Shown in pieces: positions 32,124 through 41,700 of a DNA stretch of 64,000 bases. The notes beneath the pieces are model-generated. The model was not told the DNA's origin and searched no databases. It saw nothing but the letters and a program-made list of their open reading frames with translations. Source of the DNA: Gemmatimonadota bacterium (GTDB lineage Bacteria > Gemmatimonadota > Gemmatimonadetes > Longimicrobiales > Gaopeijiaceae); contig JAJDYN010000013.1 of assembly GCA_022825135.1 (NCBI GenBank), positions 1 to 64,000 on the forward strand, written 5' to 3'. The position numbers and the translations under genes were made by a program. The first letter of the stretch is position 1. Every line of letters begins with the position of its first letter.

Positions 32124-34681
32124 TTCCCTTCTCGCTGCGGCTCGCCTGGCGGGAGAGCCGCGCGGGCATGCGCCGCATCGGGGCGTACGCCGCCTCGGTG
32201 GCGCTCGGGGTCGCCGCGCTGGTGGCGGTGCACTCCTTCAGCGGCGACGTGATCCGGTCGATACGGGAGGAGTCGCAGCTCCTGCTGGGCGCCGACCTGC
32301 GCCTCACCTCCAACGCGCCCATCTCCGACAGCGTTCGCGCCATCGCCGACTCGGTCGTGGCGGAGGGAGGGCGCCTCTCCCGGGTCACCGGGCTGGTGTC
32401 CATGGTGTACGCGCCGCGGAGCGGGGCCACGCGGCTGACCCAGGTGCGGGGGGTAGAGGGAGGCTTCCCGCTTTACGGGAGGGTGGAGACCACGCCCCCG
32501 GGGATCTGGTCCCGCCTGGGCGAGCCCGGAGTCGCCATCGTGGACGAGGCCATCCCCATCCAGCTGGGCGTGGGCGCCGGCGACACCCTGCAGGTGGGCA
32601 CCTCCTCGTTCGTCATTCTGGGCACCGTGCGCGGCCTGCCCACCGACATCGGCTTTCAGAGCGCCATCGGGCCGCGTGTGTTCGTCCCCCGGAGCGGGCT
32701 CGCCGCCAGCGGTCTGCTCGAGTTCGGCAGCGTCGCCCGCTACCACGTCTACGTGCGCATGCCCGCGGGGGAGGACCCGGAGGACGTCGAGGGCCGCCAC
32801 TGGCGCTTCTTCCGCAACCAGGCCGTGACCTCGGTGACCGCCCAGGACCAGGCCCGCCGGCTCACCCGGGGCACGCGCGTGCTCGCCTGGTTCCTGCGGG
32901 TCGTGGGGCTCACGGCGCTGCTGCTCGGGGGGATCGGCGCGGCAAGCGCGATCCACGTGTACGTGAAGGAGAAGACCGCGTCGGTCGCGGTGCTGCGCTG
33001 CATCGGCGCGCGCGAGCGGAGCGTCTTCAACGCCTACCTCTTCCAGGCGGTGGCGCTCGGGCTGGTCGGCTCGCTCGCGGGGGTGGCGGGGGGGATCGGG
33101 CTGCAGCGCCTCCTGCCGCTGCTGATCACGGACGTGCTGCCCGTGACGATCGAGGCGCGCGTGGACCGGACGGCCGTGGTCGCGGGGCTGGCGACCGGGA
33201 TGGCGGCGGCCGCGCTGTTCGCGCTCGTCCCGCTCCTGCGCATCCGCGGCATCGCGCCCCTCCAGGCCCTGCGCGCCGACTTCGAGCCGGAGGCGACGAT
33301 GCGGTCGCGGCTGGATCGCGTGTTCGCATTCGGTGCTCTGGTCGGCGGGATGCTGCTCCTCAGCCTGTGGCAGGCCCCCGAGCCCGAGCACGGCCTCGCC
33401 TTCGCCGGCGGGCTGTGCGCCGCGCTGTTGCTCCTCTACGGAACCGCGGTCGCGCTGACCCGCCTGACACGGAGGTACTTCCCGGCGCATGCTTCGTATG
33501 CCGTCCGCCAGGGCGTCGCCAACCTCTTCCGGCCTCAGAACCAGACCGCGGCGGTCATGCTCGCGCTCGGACTGGGCGCCTTCCTGATCACCACCGTGCT
33601 CGTGGTGCAGGCGAGCCTGGGCCGCGCGCTCTCGGTGGAAGGCGGGCGGGATCAGCCCAACCTGCTCTTCTTCGACGTCCAACCCGACCAGCGGGACGGC
33701 GTGACCGGGCTGGTGGCGGAGGCGGGCGGCGGCCCGGTCGACCTGACCGCCGTGGTGCCGGCCCGCATCTCCAGCCTGAACGGCCGTCCGGCCGCGGAGA
33801 TCCTGCGCGACCGCAGGGACGGCGGCCCGGCCCGCTGGGCGGTGCGCCGCCTCTACCGCAACACCTCGCGCGCCGAACTCTCCGACACCGAGGAGCTGGT
33901 GGCCGGCCGCTGGTGGGGAGAGGGGACGGCCCCCGGCGGCGACAACGGCGGCGACCCGCCCGACGGCGTCTCCCTCGACGCCGACCTGGCCGACGACCTC
34001 AGGGTCGGAATCGGCGACCGGATCACCTGGGACGTCCAGGGCGTCCCGGTGACCACCACGGTGGAGAACCTGCGCCGCGTCGACTGGGACCGCTTCGACA
34101 TCAACTTCCTGGTGGTGGCCGAGCCCGGCGTCTTCGACCAGGCGCCGCGCACCTACCTGGGCCTGGCCCGCATCGTCGACCCGGATGCCCGCGCGCGCAT
34201 GCAGCGCAACCTGGTGCTCAGCCTCCCCAACGTCTCGGTCCTCGACCTGTCGCTCGTCCAGGAAGCCCTCGACACCATCCTCGGCCGCGTGGGCGGGGCC
34301 ATCCGCTTCCTCGCCCTCTTCATCGCCCTCGCCGGCGTGGTCGTGCTGGTGGGCTCCCTCTCCACGTCCCGCTATCAGAGGATGCGCGAGAGCGCCCTTC
34401 TGAAGACGCTGGGCGCGCGCCGCTCGCTCGTCCGCCAGGTCCTGCTCGCGGAATACACCAGCCTGGGGGTGCTCGCCGGGCTTACGGGCGCACTGCTCGG
34501 CGTCTGCTCGGCGTGGTGGCTGGTCGAGTTCTTCTTCGAACTCGATTTCCATCTGCCGCTCGAGCGCGTGGCGGCCGTCTGGCTGGTGGTGATCGCGCTG
34601 ACGGTGGTTACCGGGTTCGCCAACAGCCGGGGCGTCCTCCGCCGCACGCCGCTGGAGACCCTGCGGGCGGTGGTGGAGTAG
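32120..34681 (+). CDS. ybbP: FtsX-like ABC permease, YbbP family
   Basis: An 853-residue inner-membrane permease. TM1 (near 20-40, RIGAYAASVALGVAALVAV) is followed by a periplasmic MacB-PCD-like domain. Two FtsX units follow, near residues 250-380 (VGLTALLLGGIGAASAIHVYV, then EKTASVAVLRCIGA) and near 725-850 (RFLALFIALAGVVVLVGSL, then ESALLKTLGARRSLVRQVLLAE), separated by a second periplasmic domain. This is the size and layout of E. coli YbbP. The GTG start overlaps the ybbA stop. With YbbA it may extract lipids or lipoproteins, with TesA acting on the product; that is inference. Confidence 0.9.
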   Translation: MIPFSLRLAWRESRAGMRRIGAYAASVALGVAALVAVHSFSGDVIRSIREESQLLLGADLRLTSNAPISDSVRAIADSVVAEGGRLSRVTGLVSMVYAPRSGATRLTQVRGVEGGFPLYGRVETTPPGIWSRLGEPGVAIVDEAIPIQLGVGAGDTLQVGTSSFVILGTVRGLPTDIGFQSAIGPRVFVPRSGLAASGLLEFGSVARYHVYVRMPAGEDPEDVEGRHWRFFRNQAVTSVTAQDQARRLTRGTRVLAWFLRVVGLTALLLGGIGAASAIHVYVKEKTASVAVLRCIGARERSVFNAYLFQAVALGLVGSLAGVAGGIGLQRLLPLLITDVLPVTIEARVDRTAVVAGLATGMAAAALFALVPLLRIRGIAPLQALRADFEPEATMRSRLDRVFAFGALVGGMLLLSLWQAPEPEHGLAFAGGLCAALLLLYGTAVALTRLTRRYFPAHASYAVRQGVANLFRPQNQTAAVMLALGLGAFLITTVLVVQASLGRALSVEGGRDQPNLLFFDVQPDQRDGVTGLVAEAGGGPVDLTAVVPARISSLNGRPAAEILRDRRDGGPARWAVRRLYRNTSRAELSDTEELVAGRWWGEGTAPGGDNGGDPPDGVSLDADLADDLRVGIGDRITWDVQGVPVTTTVENLRRVDWDRFDINFLVVAEPGVFDQAPRTYLGLARIVDPDARARMQRNLVLSLPNVSVLDLSLVQEALDTILGRVGGAIRFLALFIALAGVVVLVGSLSTSRYQRMRESALLKTLGARRSLVRQVLLAEYTSLGVLAGLTGALLGVCSAWWLVEFFFELDFHLPLERVAAVWLVVIALTVVTGFANSRGVLRRTPLETLRAVVE

Positions 34682-34707
34682 GCGGATTCGTCAGGCCCCG
34701 CCGACGC

Positions 34708-34992
34708 TCAACCCCATTCCGTCTCCAGCATCCGGTTCCAGGGGATCACTTCCGTATCGTTCCGCCGATGCCGGGAATCACCGCCGTACACCAGGCGTTG
34801 CTCGACGCTCTGTCCAGCTTCGTCCAGCGACGCGGCAAGACTCCTCAACCCGGAAAAGAGGCGCGGGACGACGGTCTTCCCCGACTTGGCCTCCGCCAGG
34901 ATCGCCCGCAACCCGAGGTCGACGACGAGATCGACCTCCGTCCTCGGGGCTCGATAATGGTGCAGATTGTCAATCGAAATGACAATTTGCAC
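34708..34992 (-). pseudogene. C-terminal remnant of an AAA ATPase with DUF4143
   Basis: About 94 residues matching only the end of the ATPase/DUF4143 family: LHHYRAPRTEVDLVVDLG is the nuclease-like core start (typically YxYRxxxGxEVDxV), AILAEAKSGKTV carries the E-x-K motif, and YGGDSRHRR then VIPW close the domain. The P-loop part is missing. The fragment begins inside an inverted repeat right behind the aminotransferase gene. A full-length relative is at 54121-55278. It reads as debris from a deleted gene. Confidence 0.65.
34961..34991. repeat. 12-bp imperfect inverted repeat
   Basis: TGCAGATTGTCA (34961-34972) and TGACAATTTGCA (34980-34991) are inverted copies with one mismatch and a 7-bp spacer. 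The element is AT-rich compared with its surroundings. It may be an operator left from the lost ATPase gene or a breakpoint/attachment sequence. Confidence 0.5.
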
Positions 34993-35008
34993 CGCCCGTC
35001 GGCGGGTA

Positions 35009-36184
35009 TTACGCCCCCGCCCGCGCGTAGGCCCGCAGCCGCTCGCTCGCCGTCTCCAGGCTGGCGATGCGCTTGCAGAAGACGAAGCGCACGTAGGTGC
35101 TGTCCCCGGCTTCCACGTTGAAGAAGCTCGACCCCGGCACCGGAATCACCCCCGCGTTGCGCCCCAGCGCGCGCGAGAAGGTGTCGTCGTCCTCGTCGGA
35201 GAGATCCGAGAAGTCGGCCATGATGTAGTACGCACCTTCGGGAGCCGAACAGCGGAAGCCACCTTCGAGCAGACCCTGGTACAGGACTTCGCGCTTCGCC
35301 AGATAGCTCTGCTTCAGGTCCTCGTAGAACTCGGGCCCCAGCGCGTTCATCGCCGCCGCGACCCCCTCCTGCAGCGGGGCGGGCGCGCCCACCGTGAGGA
35401 AGTCGTGCACCTTGCGGATCTCGTCGGTGAGGTCGGCGGGGGCCACGATGGTGCCCAGCCGCCAGCCGGTCACGCTGTAGGTCTTGGAGGCGCCGGATAC
35501 GGTGACGGTGCGCTCGCGCATGTCCGGGAGGGTGGCCAGCGGGATGTGCTCGCCCTCGTAGTAGATGTGCTCGTAGATCTCGTCGGTGAACGCCAGGATG
35601 TCGTGGCGCCGGCAGATGTCGGCGACTCCCTCGAGCTCCGCGCGGTCGAAGACGCGTCCGGTGGGGTTGTTGGGGGTGTTCAGGATGATGGCGCGGGTGC
35701 GCGGGGTGACGTCGGCCTCGAGGCGTGCGGGGTCCAGGCGGAAGTCGGGCGGCTCCAGGCGATGGAACACGGGCGTGGCCTCGCACAGGATGGCGTCCGG
35801 GCCGTAGTTCTCGTAGAACGGCTCCAACACGATCACCTCGTCGCCCGGATTGATGACGGCGAGCATGATGGACGCCATCGCCTCGGTGGCCCCGCAGGTG
35901 ACCGTGATCTCGCGCTCGCCGTTCACCTCCATCCCGTACCACTCCCGGTACTTGCGCACCAGCGCGTCGCGGTAGCGCGGCGATCCCCAGGTGATCGCGT
36001 ACTGGTTGATGTCGGTCTGGATGGCCTGACAGGCGGCGTCCTTGATCACCTGGGGCGCCGGGAAGTCCGGGAAACCCTGCGCCAGATTCAGCGCGCCGCA
36101 CTCCTGTGCGACGCGCGTCATCTCGCGGATGACCGACTCTGTGAAGAGGCGCGTCCGGCGCGCCGTGCGTGGCTTCTGGGTCAT
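35009..36184 (-). CDS. Pyridoxal-phosphate aminotransferase class I/II (AspC/kynurenine aminotransferase-like)
   Basis: A 391-residue cytoplasmic aminotransferase with all hallmarks: LNLAQGFPDFPAP near residue 35, the CGATEAM segment, NTPNNPTGRVF, DEIYEHI and the cofactor lysine in SGASKTYSVTGWRLG, and a final Arg in STYVRFVFCK for the substrate carboxylate. The LAQGFPDF opening fits the KAT/YbdL subgroup, which uses methionine, glutamine or aromatic amino acids. No signal peptide, unlike the HisC-like paralogue at 16258. Debris of DUF4143 ATPases lies on both sides. The start ATG is the one directly before QKPRTARRTRLF. Confidence 0.92.
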   Translation of the reverse strand: MTQKPRTARRTRLFTESVIREMTRVAQECGALNLAQGFPDFPAPQVIKDAACQAIQTDINQYAITWGSPRYRDALVRKYREWYGMEVNGEREITVTCGATEAMASIMLAVINPGDEVIVLEPFYENYGPDAILCEATPVFHRLEPPDFRLDPARLEADVTPRTRAIILNTPNNPTGRVFDRAELEGVADICRRHDILAFTDEIYEHIYYEGEHIPLATLPDMRERTVTVSGASKTYSVTGWRLGTIVAPADLTDEIRKVHDFLTVGAPAPLQEGVAAAMNALGPEFYEDLKQSYLAKREVLYQGLLEGGFRCSAPEGAYYIMADFSDLSDEDDDTFSRALGRNAGVIPVPGSSFFNVEAGDSTYVRFVFCKRIASLETASERLRAYARAGA

Positions 36185-36580
36185 GGTGTTGCGTTGCTCT
36201 CTGGAATGTGCCGGATCCGGGTCCCCTGGGGTGTCCGTCCCGGCCTTGCCGCCACCCCTGTGCGCACGCCGGCATGAGCCTTCACGCGGCGACGCTGCAA
36301 GCTCTGTGGCGAGGGGTGGACGGGCAAGGGCAGACGAGGCGTTTCTCGTGTACGGCGGCGAGGAGCGCTACCCGGCGAAGGGCGGCATCGAGGCCATCGG
36401 ACTGCGTGAGCTGGCGGAGGAACTGGCGGGCCTGGGTTCGTCCGCCTCCCGCTTGCAGCCCTGATCCCGTCCCGGGCATATTGCCAGCACCGCCCGGAAG
36501 CGCCGGGAGAACCCCGTCACACCCGGGCGGCCAGCGGGTCCGCGAGCCGGATCCGGTCACCCTTGCAGCAGGTCGGGAAC
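36185..36580. other. Intergenic region of 396 bp with one gene remnant
   Basis: Shared upstream DNA of the divergent aminotransferase and S9 peptidase genes. It holds the ATPase remnant at 36330-36464; elsewhere I see no believable gene, repeat or clear promoter. Confidence 0.5.
36330..36464 (+). pseudogene. C-terminal scrap of a DUF4143-type ATPase
   Basis: In this frame the sequence reads DEAFLVYGGEERYPAKGGIE, then AIGLRELAEELAGL, before a stop. The 'L-x-Y-x-G-x-E-R-Y' strand followed by 'I-x-A-I-x-L' and a helix is the usual end of ATPase/DUF4143 proteins; compare ALLYRGSERLRIDGIWCLP in the intact copy at 54121-55278. Nothing upstream continues the family. Short, so only moderately certain. 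Confidence 0.4.
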
Positions 36581-38665
36581 ATGTTCGGTCTACGGATCAC
36601 ACGGACTCCGGAGGGCGCCCGCCAGGTCGCCGCTCTCGCGCTCTTCCTCATCGCCTTCGCCCCCGGCGGCACAGCGGCCGCCGCGCAACAAACTTCCTTC
36701 GGCGTCGACGACGCCATCAACCTCACGCGGGTGTCGGACCCGCGCATGTCCCCGGACGGGGAGCGGGTGCTGTTCTCGCGCTCCGAGCTGGACTGGGACG
36801 AGAACGAGCGCACCACGTCGCTCTGGATCGTGAACGCGGACGGCACCGATGCCCGCCGCTTCACCGGGGAGGACGGCGACTCCGGCGCGCGCTGGTCCCC
36901 GGACGGCCGCTGGGTGGCGTTCCTGCGGTCGAGCGGCGACGGGGAGGAGCGCAGGCGGCAGGTCTTCGTCATCCGCACGGACGGCGGGGAGGCGCGGGCG
37001 CTGACCGAGCACCCGACCTCGGTGCGCTCGTTCGAGTGGGGCGATGCGGGCTCGATCTTCTACGTCGCCAACGACTCCCTCCCGGACGACGAGGAGGAGC
37101 GCCGCGAGGACGGCTACGACGCCATCTTCGTCGACGAGGCGCCCAACGGGCAGACGCGCGGCGAGTGGTCGAGCATCTGGATGATCGCGCTGGACCCGGA
37201 GGATGGGGAGGATGCCGAGGCGCGCCGCCTCACCACCGGCAACCTGCGCATCGGCCAGTTCGCGGTCGCGCCCGGGGCGGAGCGCGTCGCCTACACCTAC
37301 CGCCACGAGAACAGGCGCAACGACGGCTACCTCTCCGAGATCGCGCTGCTCGACGTGGCCACCGGCGAGGCCCGCGACCTGACCGACAACGAGGCGCCGG
37401 AGAGTTCGCTGGCCTGGTCTCCCGACGGGACCCGGCTCGCCTTCGGGGCGCCCGACCTCGAGACCTGGGAACTCGACCAGGGCAACCTGTACGTCATGGA
37501 CGTCGAGAGCGGCGACGTGCGCCAGATGGCGCCCGACATGATGGTGGACATCCGGGGCACGCCCCAGTGGCATCCCTCGGGAGACGCATTCTACTTCGCG
37601 GGGCTCGACCGGACGGTTGCGCACCTGTACCGGCTTGACGCCGAATCGGGTGTGCTGGAGGCCGTCTCCTCGGGCGACGGCATCCTCTCCGCGCCCAGCT
37701 TCTCGGCGGATTTCACCCGCTACGCCTTCACGCACAACACGCCCACCGCTCCGGGCGACATCTATTCCGCGGGGATGGGCGGCGGCGCCCCCACCCGCCT
37801 CACCGAGGCCAACCCATGGATGGCGGAGCGCCAGCTGGCCGAGCCCGAGGTGGTCCAGTGGACCAGCCGCGACGGGCTCCCCATCGAGGGCATCCTCTAC
37901 CGGAGCCTCGACCCCGAGGCGCAGTCGCTGGTGCTCGAGATCCACGGCGGACCGGCGGGGGTCTTCACCCGCGGCTTCGACGCCGACGCGCAGATCCTGG
38001 CCGCTGCCGGCTACTCCATCATCCAGCCCAACGTGCGCGGCTCCTCCGGCTACGGCGACGAGCTCCTGCGCGGCAACATGAACGACATCGGGGGCGGGGA
38101 CTACGACGACGTCATGACCGGGGTCGACCACGTGCTGGGGACCGGCGTCGGGCACCCGGACTCGCTGTCCGTGAAGGGCTGGAGCTACGGCGGCATCCTG
38201 GGCGGCTGGACCATCACCCAGACCGACCGCTTCAAGGCCGCGAGCCTCGGGGCGATGGTGTCGGACTGGCAGAGCGAGTTCGGCACCGGCTTCCACTTCG
38301 ACGTGCTGCGCTGGTACCTGGGCGGCGACCCGTGGTCGAACCGGAACCACTGGCTCGAGCGCTCGGCCTACTCCCACCTCGACCAGGTCACCACCCCGAC
38401 CATCCTCTTCCACGGGGAGCGGGATCAGACGGACACCATGGCGCAGTCGATGAACTTCTTCGCGGGGCTGACGCATCTCGGCGTCGACAGCCGCTTCATC
38501 CTCTTCCCGCGCGAGGGGCACGGCATCTCCGAGCCCCGGCACCACCGCACGCGCCTGGTCGAGGAGCTGCGCTGGCTGGAGCTGTATGTGCGCGGCAACG
38601 CGGACTGGGAGGCGCCGGAGCGTCCCGGGGAAGAAGGGAAGCCGCGTCCCGTGACGGATGATTGA
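36581..38665 (+). CDS. Secreted S9 family prolyl oligopeptidase
   Basis: A 694-residue serine peptidase. The ATG at 36581 opens a signal peptide (ALALFLIAFAPGGTAAAAQQ); a TTG six codons earlier is less likely. Residues 45-420 are a PD40/TolB-like propeller (SDPRMSPDGERVLFSRSELDW, RWSPDGRWVAFLRS, AWSPDGTRLAFG), and the C-terminal 250 residues form the alpha/beta-hydrolase domain. The triad is Ser535 in GWSYGG, Asp615 in GERDQTD and His647 in REGHG. It should cleave short peptides in the periplasm. It ends 86 bp before the BNR-repeat gene, with a repeat element in between. Confidence 0.93.
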   Translation: MFGLRITRTPEGARQVAALALFLIAFAPGGTAAAAQQTSFGVDDAINLTRVSDPRMSPDGERVLFSRSELDWDENERTTSLWIVNADGTDARRFTGEDGDSGARWSPDGRWVAFLRSSGDGEERRRQVFVIRTDGGEARALTEHPTSVRSFEWGDAGSIFYVANDSLPDDEEERREDGYDAIFVDEAPNGQTRGEWSSIWMIALDPEDGEDAEARRLTTGNLRIGQFAVAPGAERVAYTYRHENRRNDGYLSEIALLDVATGEARDLTDNEAPESSLAWSPDGTRLAFGAPDLETWELDQGNLYVMDVESGDVRQMAPDMMVDIRGTPQWHPSGDAFYFAGLDRTVAHLYRLDAESGVLEAVSSGDGILSAPSFSADFTRYAFTHNTPTAPGDIYSAGMGGGAPTRLTEANPWMAERQLAEPEVVQWTSRDGLPIEGILYRSLDPEAQSLVLEIHGGPAGVFTRGFDADAQILAAAGYSIIQPNVRGSSGYGDELLRGNMNDIGGGDYDDVMTGVDHVLGTGVGHPDSLSVKGWSYGGILGGWTITQTDRFKAASLGAMVSDWQSEFGTGFHFDVLRWYLGGDPWSNRNHWLERSAYSHLDQVTTPTILFHGERDQTDTMAQSMNFFAGLTHLGVDSRFILFPREGHGISEPRHHRTRLVEELRWLELYVRGNADWEAPERPGEEGKPRPVTDD

Positions 38666-38674
38666 GCCAGTACA

Positions 38675-38711
38675 CAGTAGATGACAGTAGAATTATCAGC
38701 AGATGTCAGTA
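38675..38711. repeat. CAGTAGATGTCAGT repeat element, copy 2
   Basis: Two 15-bp units, CAGTAGATGACAGTA (38675-38689) and CAGCAGATGTCAGTA (38697-38711), differ at two positions and have a 22-bp period. They sit directly behind the S9 peptidase stop. The same motif is found at 19265-19289. Confidence 0.6.
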
Positions 38712-38751
38712 ACTCGTTTCCCGCTCTCCCGCGCCAAGTAGAGGTGCCCCG

Positions 38752-41700
38752 ATGTTCCGCATGAGATGGATCAACCTGACGTTCCTTCTGGCAACGATTG
38801 TCAGCACCCTGCCGGCGCACGCCCAGAGCGTCGCACCCGAGCACTTCTCCGTGATGCAGGCGCGCCCCATCGGGCCCGCGGGGATGAGCGGACGCGTGTC
38901 CGACGTCGAGGTGGTGCTCTCGAACCGGAACGTCATCTACGTTGGCTCGGCGAGCGGAGGGGTGTGGAAGTCCGACGACGGCGGGCACGTCTGGCGGCCC
39001 GTCTTCGACGACCAGCCCGTGGGCAGCATCGGCGCCGTGGCCGTCTTCCAGCCCAACCCGGAGATCGTCTGGGCGGGAACCGGGGAGGGGAATCCGCGCA
39101 ACAGCGCCGGGGTCGGCAACGGCATCTACAAGAGTGGCGACGGCGGCGAGAGCTGGGCCCACATGGGACTCGAGGACTCGGGGAAGATTCATCGCGTGCT
39201 CACGCACCCGTCCGATCCGGACATCGTGTACGTCGCGGCTCTCGGGCCCACCTGGAGAACGGGCGGCGAGCGCGGGGTCTTCCGCACGCGCGACGGGGGC
39301 GAGACCTGGGACGCGGTCCTGCAGTCGAACGACCGCAGCGGCGCGGGCGAGCTGATCATGGATCCGGCCAATCCGGACAAGCTTTTCGCGGCGCTCTGGG
39401 AGCATCAGCGCTGGCCCTGGGCCTTCGAGTCGGGCGGGCCCGGAAGCGGACTCCACGTGACACGCGACGGCGGCGACACCTGGACGCAGCTCACCGAGGA
39501 CGACGGGCTGCCGCCGGGTTACCTGGGCCGCATCGGGCTGGCGATCCCCGCGGAGCATCCCTCGGTGGTGTACGCGCTGGTGGAGGCCGAGCGGAGCGAG
39601 CTGCTGCGCTCCGACGACGGCGGGCGCAGCTGGAGGACCATCTCAGATGCGCCCGGAGTGGCGCCCCGGCCCTTCTACTACGCGGATCTCCGCGCCCATC
39701 CTTCCAACGAAAACCGCATCTATTCGCTGCACGGGGCGGTGACGGTTTCCGAGGACGCGGGCCGCACGTTCACCACCGTGGTGCCCAGCGCGATCATCCA
39801 CGGCGATATCCACGAACTCTGGATCGATCCCGACGACCCGAGCCGGATGATCCTGGGCAACGACGGCGGCATCGCGTTCACGTACGACCGCGGAAGGAAC
39901 TGGCGCTTCGTGGAGAACCTTCCGTTCGCCCAGTTCTACCACATCGAGGTCGACAACGAGATCCCGTTCAACGTCTACGGCGGCCTCCAGGACAACGGCT
40001 CCTGGTGGGGTCCATCGGATGTCTGGGGCGGGCGCGGGGTCATGAACGCGCACTGGCACCGCGTGGTGAGCGGGGACGGCTTCGTGGCGGCGCCGGATCC
40101 GAGCGATGCGCGCTACGGCTATTCGTCGTCGCAGCGCGGCAACCTGCAGCGCTTCGACAGGGTCACCGGCCAGCGCAAGGCCATCCGCCCCGCGCATCCG
40201 GAGGGCGAGACGCTCCGCTTCCACTGGAACGCGGCCTTCGCCACCGACCCCTTCGACTCGACCACGATCTACATCGGCAGCCAGTTCGTGCACCGGAGCC
40301 GCGACCAGGGCGCGAGCTGGGAGATCATCTCGGGCGACCTGACCACCAACGACCCGTCCAAGCAGCAGGCCCACCTGAGCGGCGGTCTCACCATCGACGC
40401 GTCGGGCGCCGAGGAGCACACGACCCTCCTGGTCATCGCGCCCAGCGCGCTGGAGGAAGGGTTGATCTGGGTGGGGAGCGACGACGGCCGCGTGCACGTG
40501 ACCCGCGACGGCGGCGGTTCGTGGACCAGCCTCGAGGCCAACGTGCCGGGCGTGCCCGAGGCGACCTGGATCCCGCACATCGAGCCCGGCAAACACGATC
40601 CCGCCACCGCCTACATGGTCTACGACGACCATCGGCGCGGGAACTGGACGCCCTACGTCTACCGCACCGGGGACTACGGGGCATCCTGGCAGCCCATCGC
40701 GAGCGACGACATCTTCGGCTTCGTGCACGTGATCGAGGAGGACCCGGAGGAGCCCAACCTGCTCTTCGTTGGGACGGAGTTCGGGCTGTACGTGAGCCTC
40801 GACCGCGGGGCGAGCTGGTGGAAGCATCCCGGCGTTCCGCCCACCCCGGTGCGCGACATCGTGGTGCACCCGCGCGACGGCGACCTGGCGCTCGGCACGC
40901 ACGGGCGCGCGGCGCTGGTGGTCGACGACGTGCGTCCGCTGCGGGCGCTGGCGGCCGATCCGGCGGTGGCGGCGCGGCCGGTGGAGGTCATGCCGGTCGC
41001 CCCGGTGCGCCAACACACCCAGTCGGAAGGGATGGGGCTCACGGGCTACCGTTCGGTCGGCCACACCATGTTCATCGGGCCCAGGCGGCCGTACGGCGCC
41101 CTGATTCACTACTGGCTGGCGCCGGGCGAGATGGTGGCGGGCGCCGAGGTGCAGATCGCCGACGGGGGCGGGGCGGTGGTGCGGACCCTCATGGGCACGA
41201 CCGGCCCCGGGCTCAACCGGGTGGTGTGGGATCTGCGCGACGAAACCGAGGGCGGCGGCATCGAGGTGATGCCGGGTACCTATTCGGTGCGGGTCAACGC
41301 CGGCCCCGGCTCGGCCGCGCAGACGCTCGAGGTGCTCCCCGACCACCGCTTCCCGTACGATCCGGAGGCGCGCGCGGCCAAGATTGCTGCGCGCAAGGAG
41401 GTCGCCGGCTGGATCACCACCGCAAACGAGGCGCAGGACCGCCTGGAGCGCGCCCTCGACGGGCTGGACGTGGTGCTCGCCACCCTTGCGGACGACGATG
41501 CCCTGAGCGGCGAGGGCCGCACCGTGTCCGAGGTCGTGCGCGGGCTGCTGGAGCTCCACTTCACCGGCCCCGAGTGCCAGGGCGGCTGCGGCGGTCAGGC
41601 GACCGTGCGCCGGGTGCAGGCCGCCGCCGGCCCGCTCGCCAGTTCCTGGGACGCTCCCACTCCCAACGAGCGCCAGGCGATGAACAACGCCCTGACCGCG

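Noticed and set aside
35009..36184. Aminotransferase as EgtE (final ergothioneine lyase)
   Set aside because: The motifs are those of the kynurenine/methionine aminotransferase group, and the gene is 14 kb from egtB-egtD.
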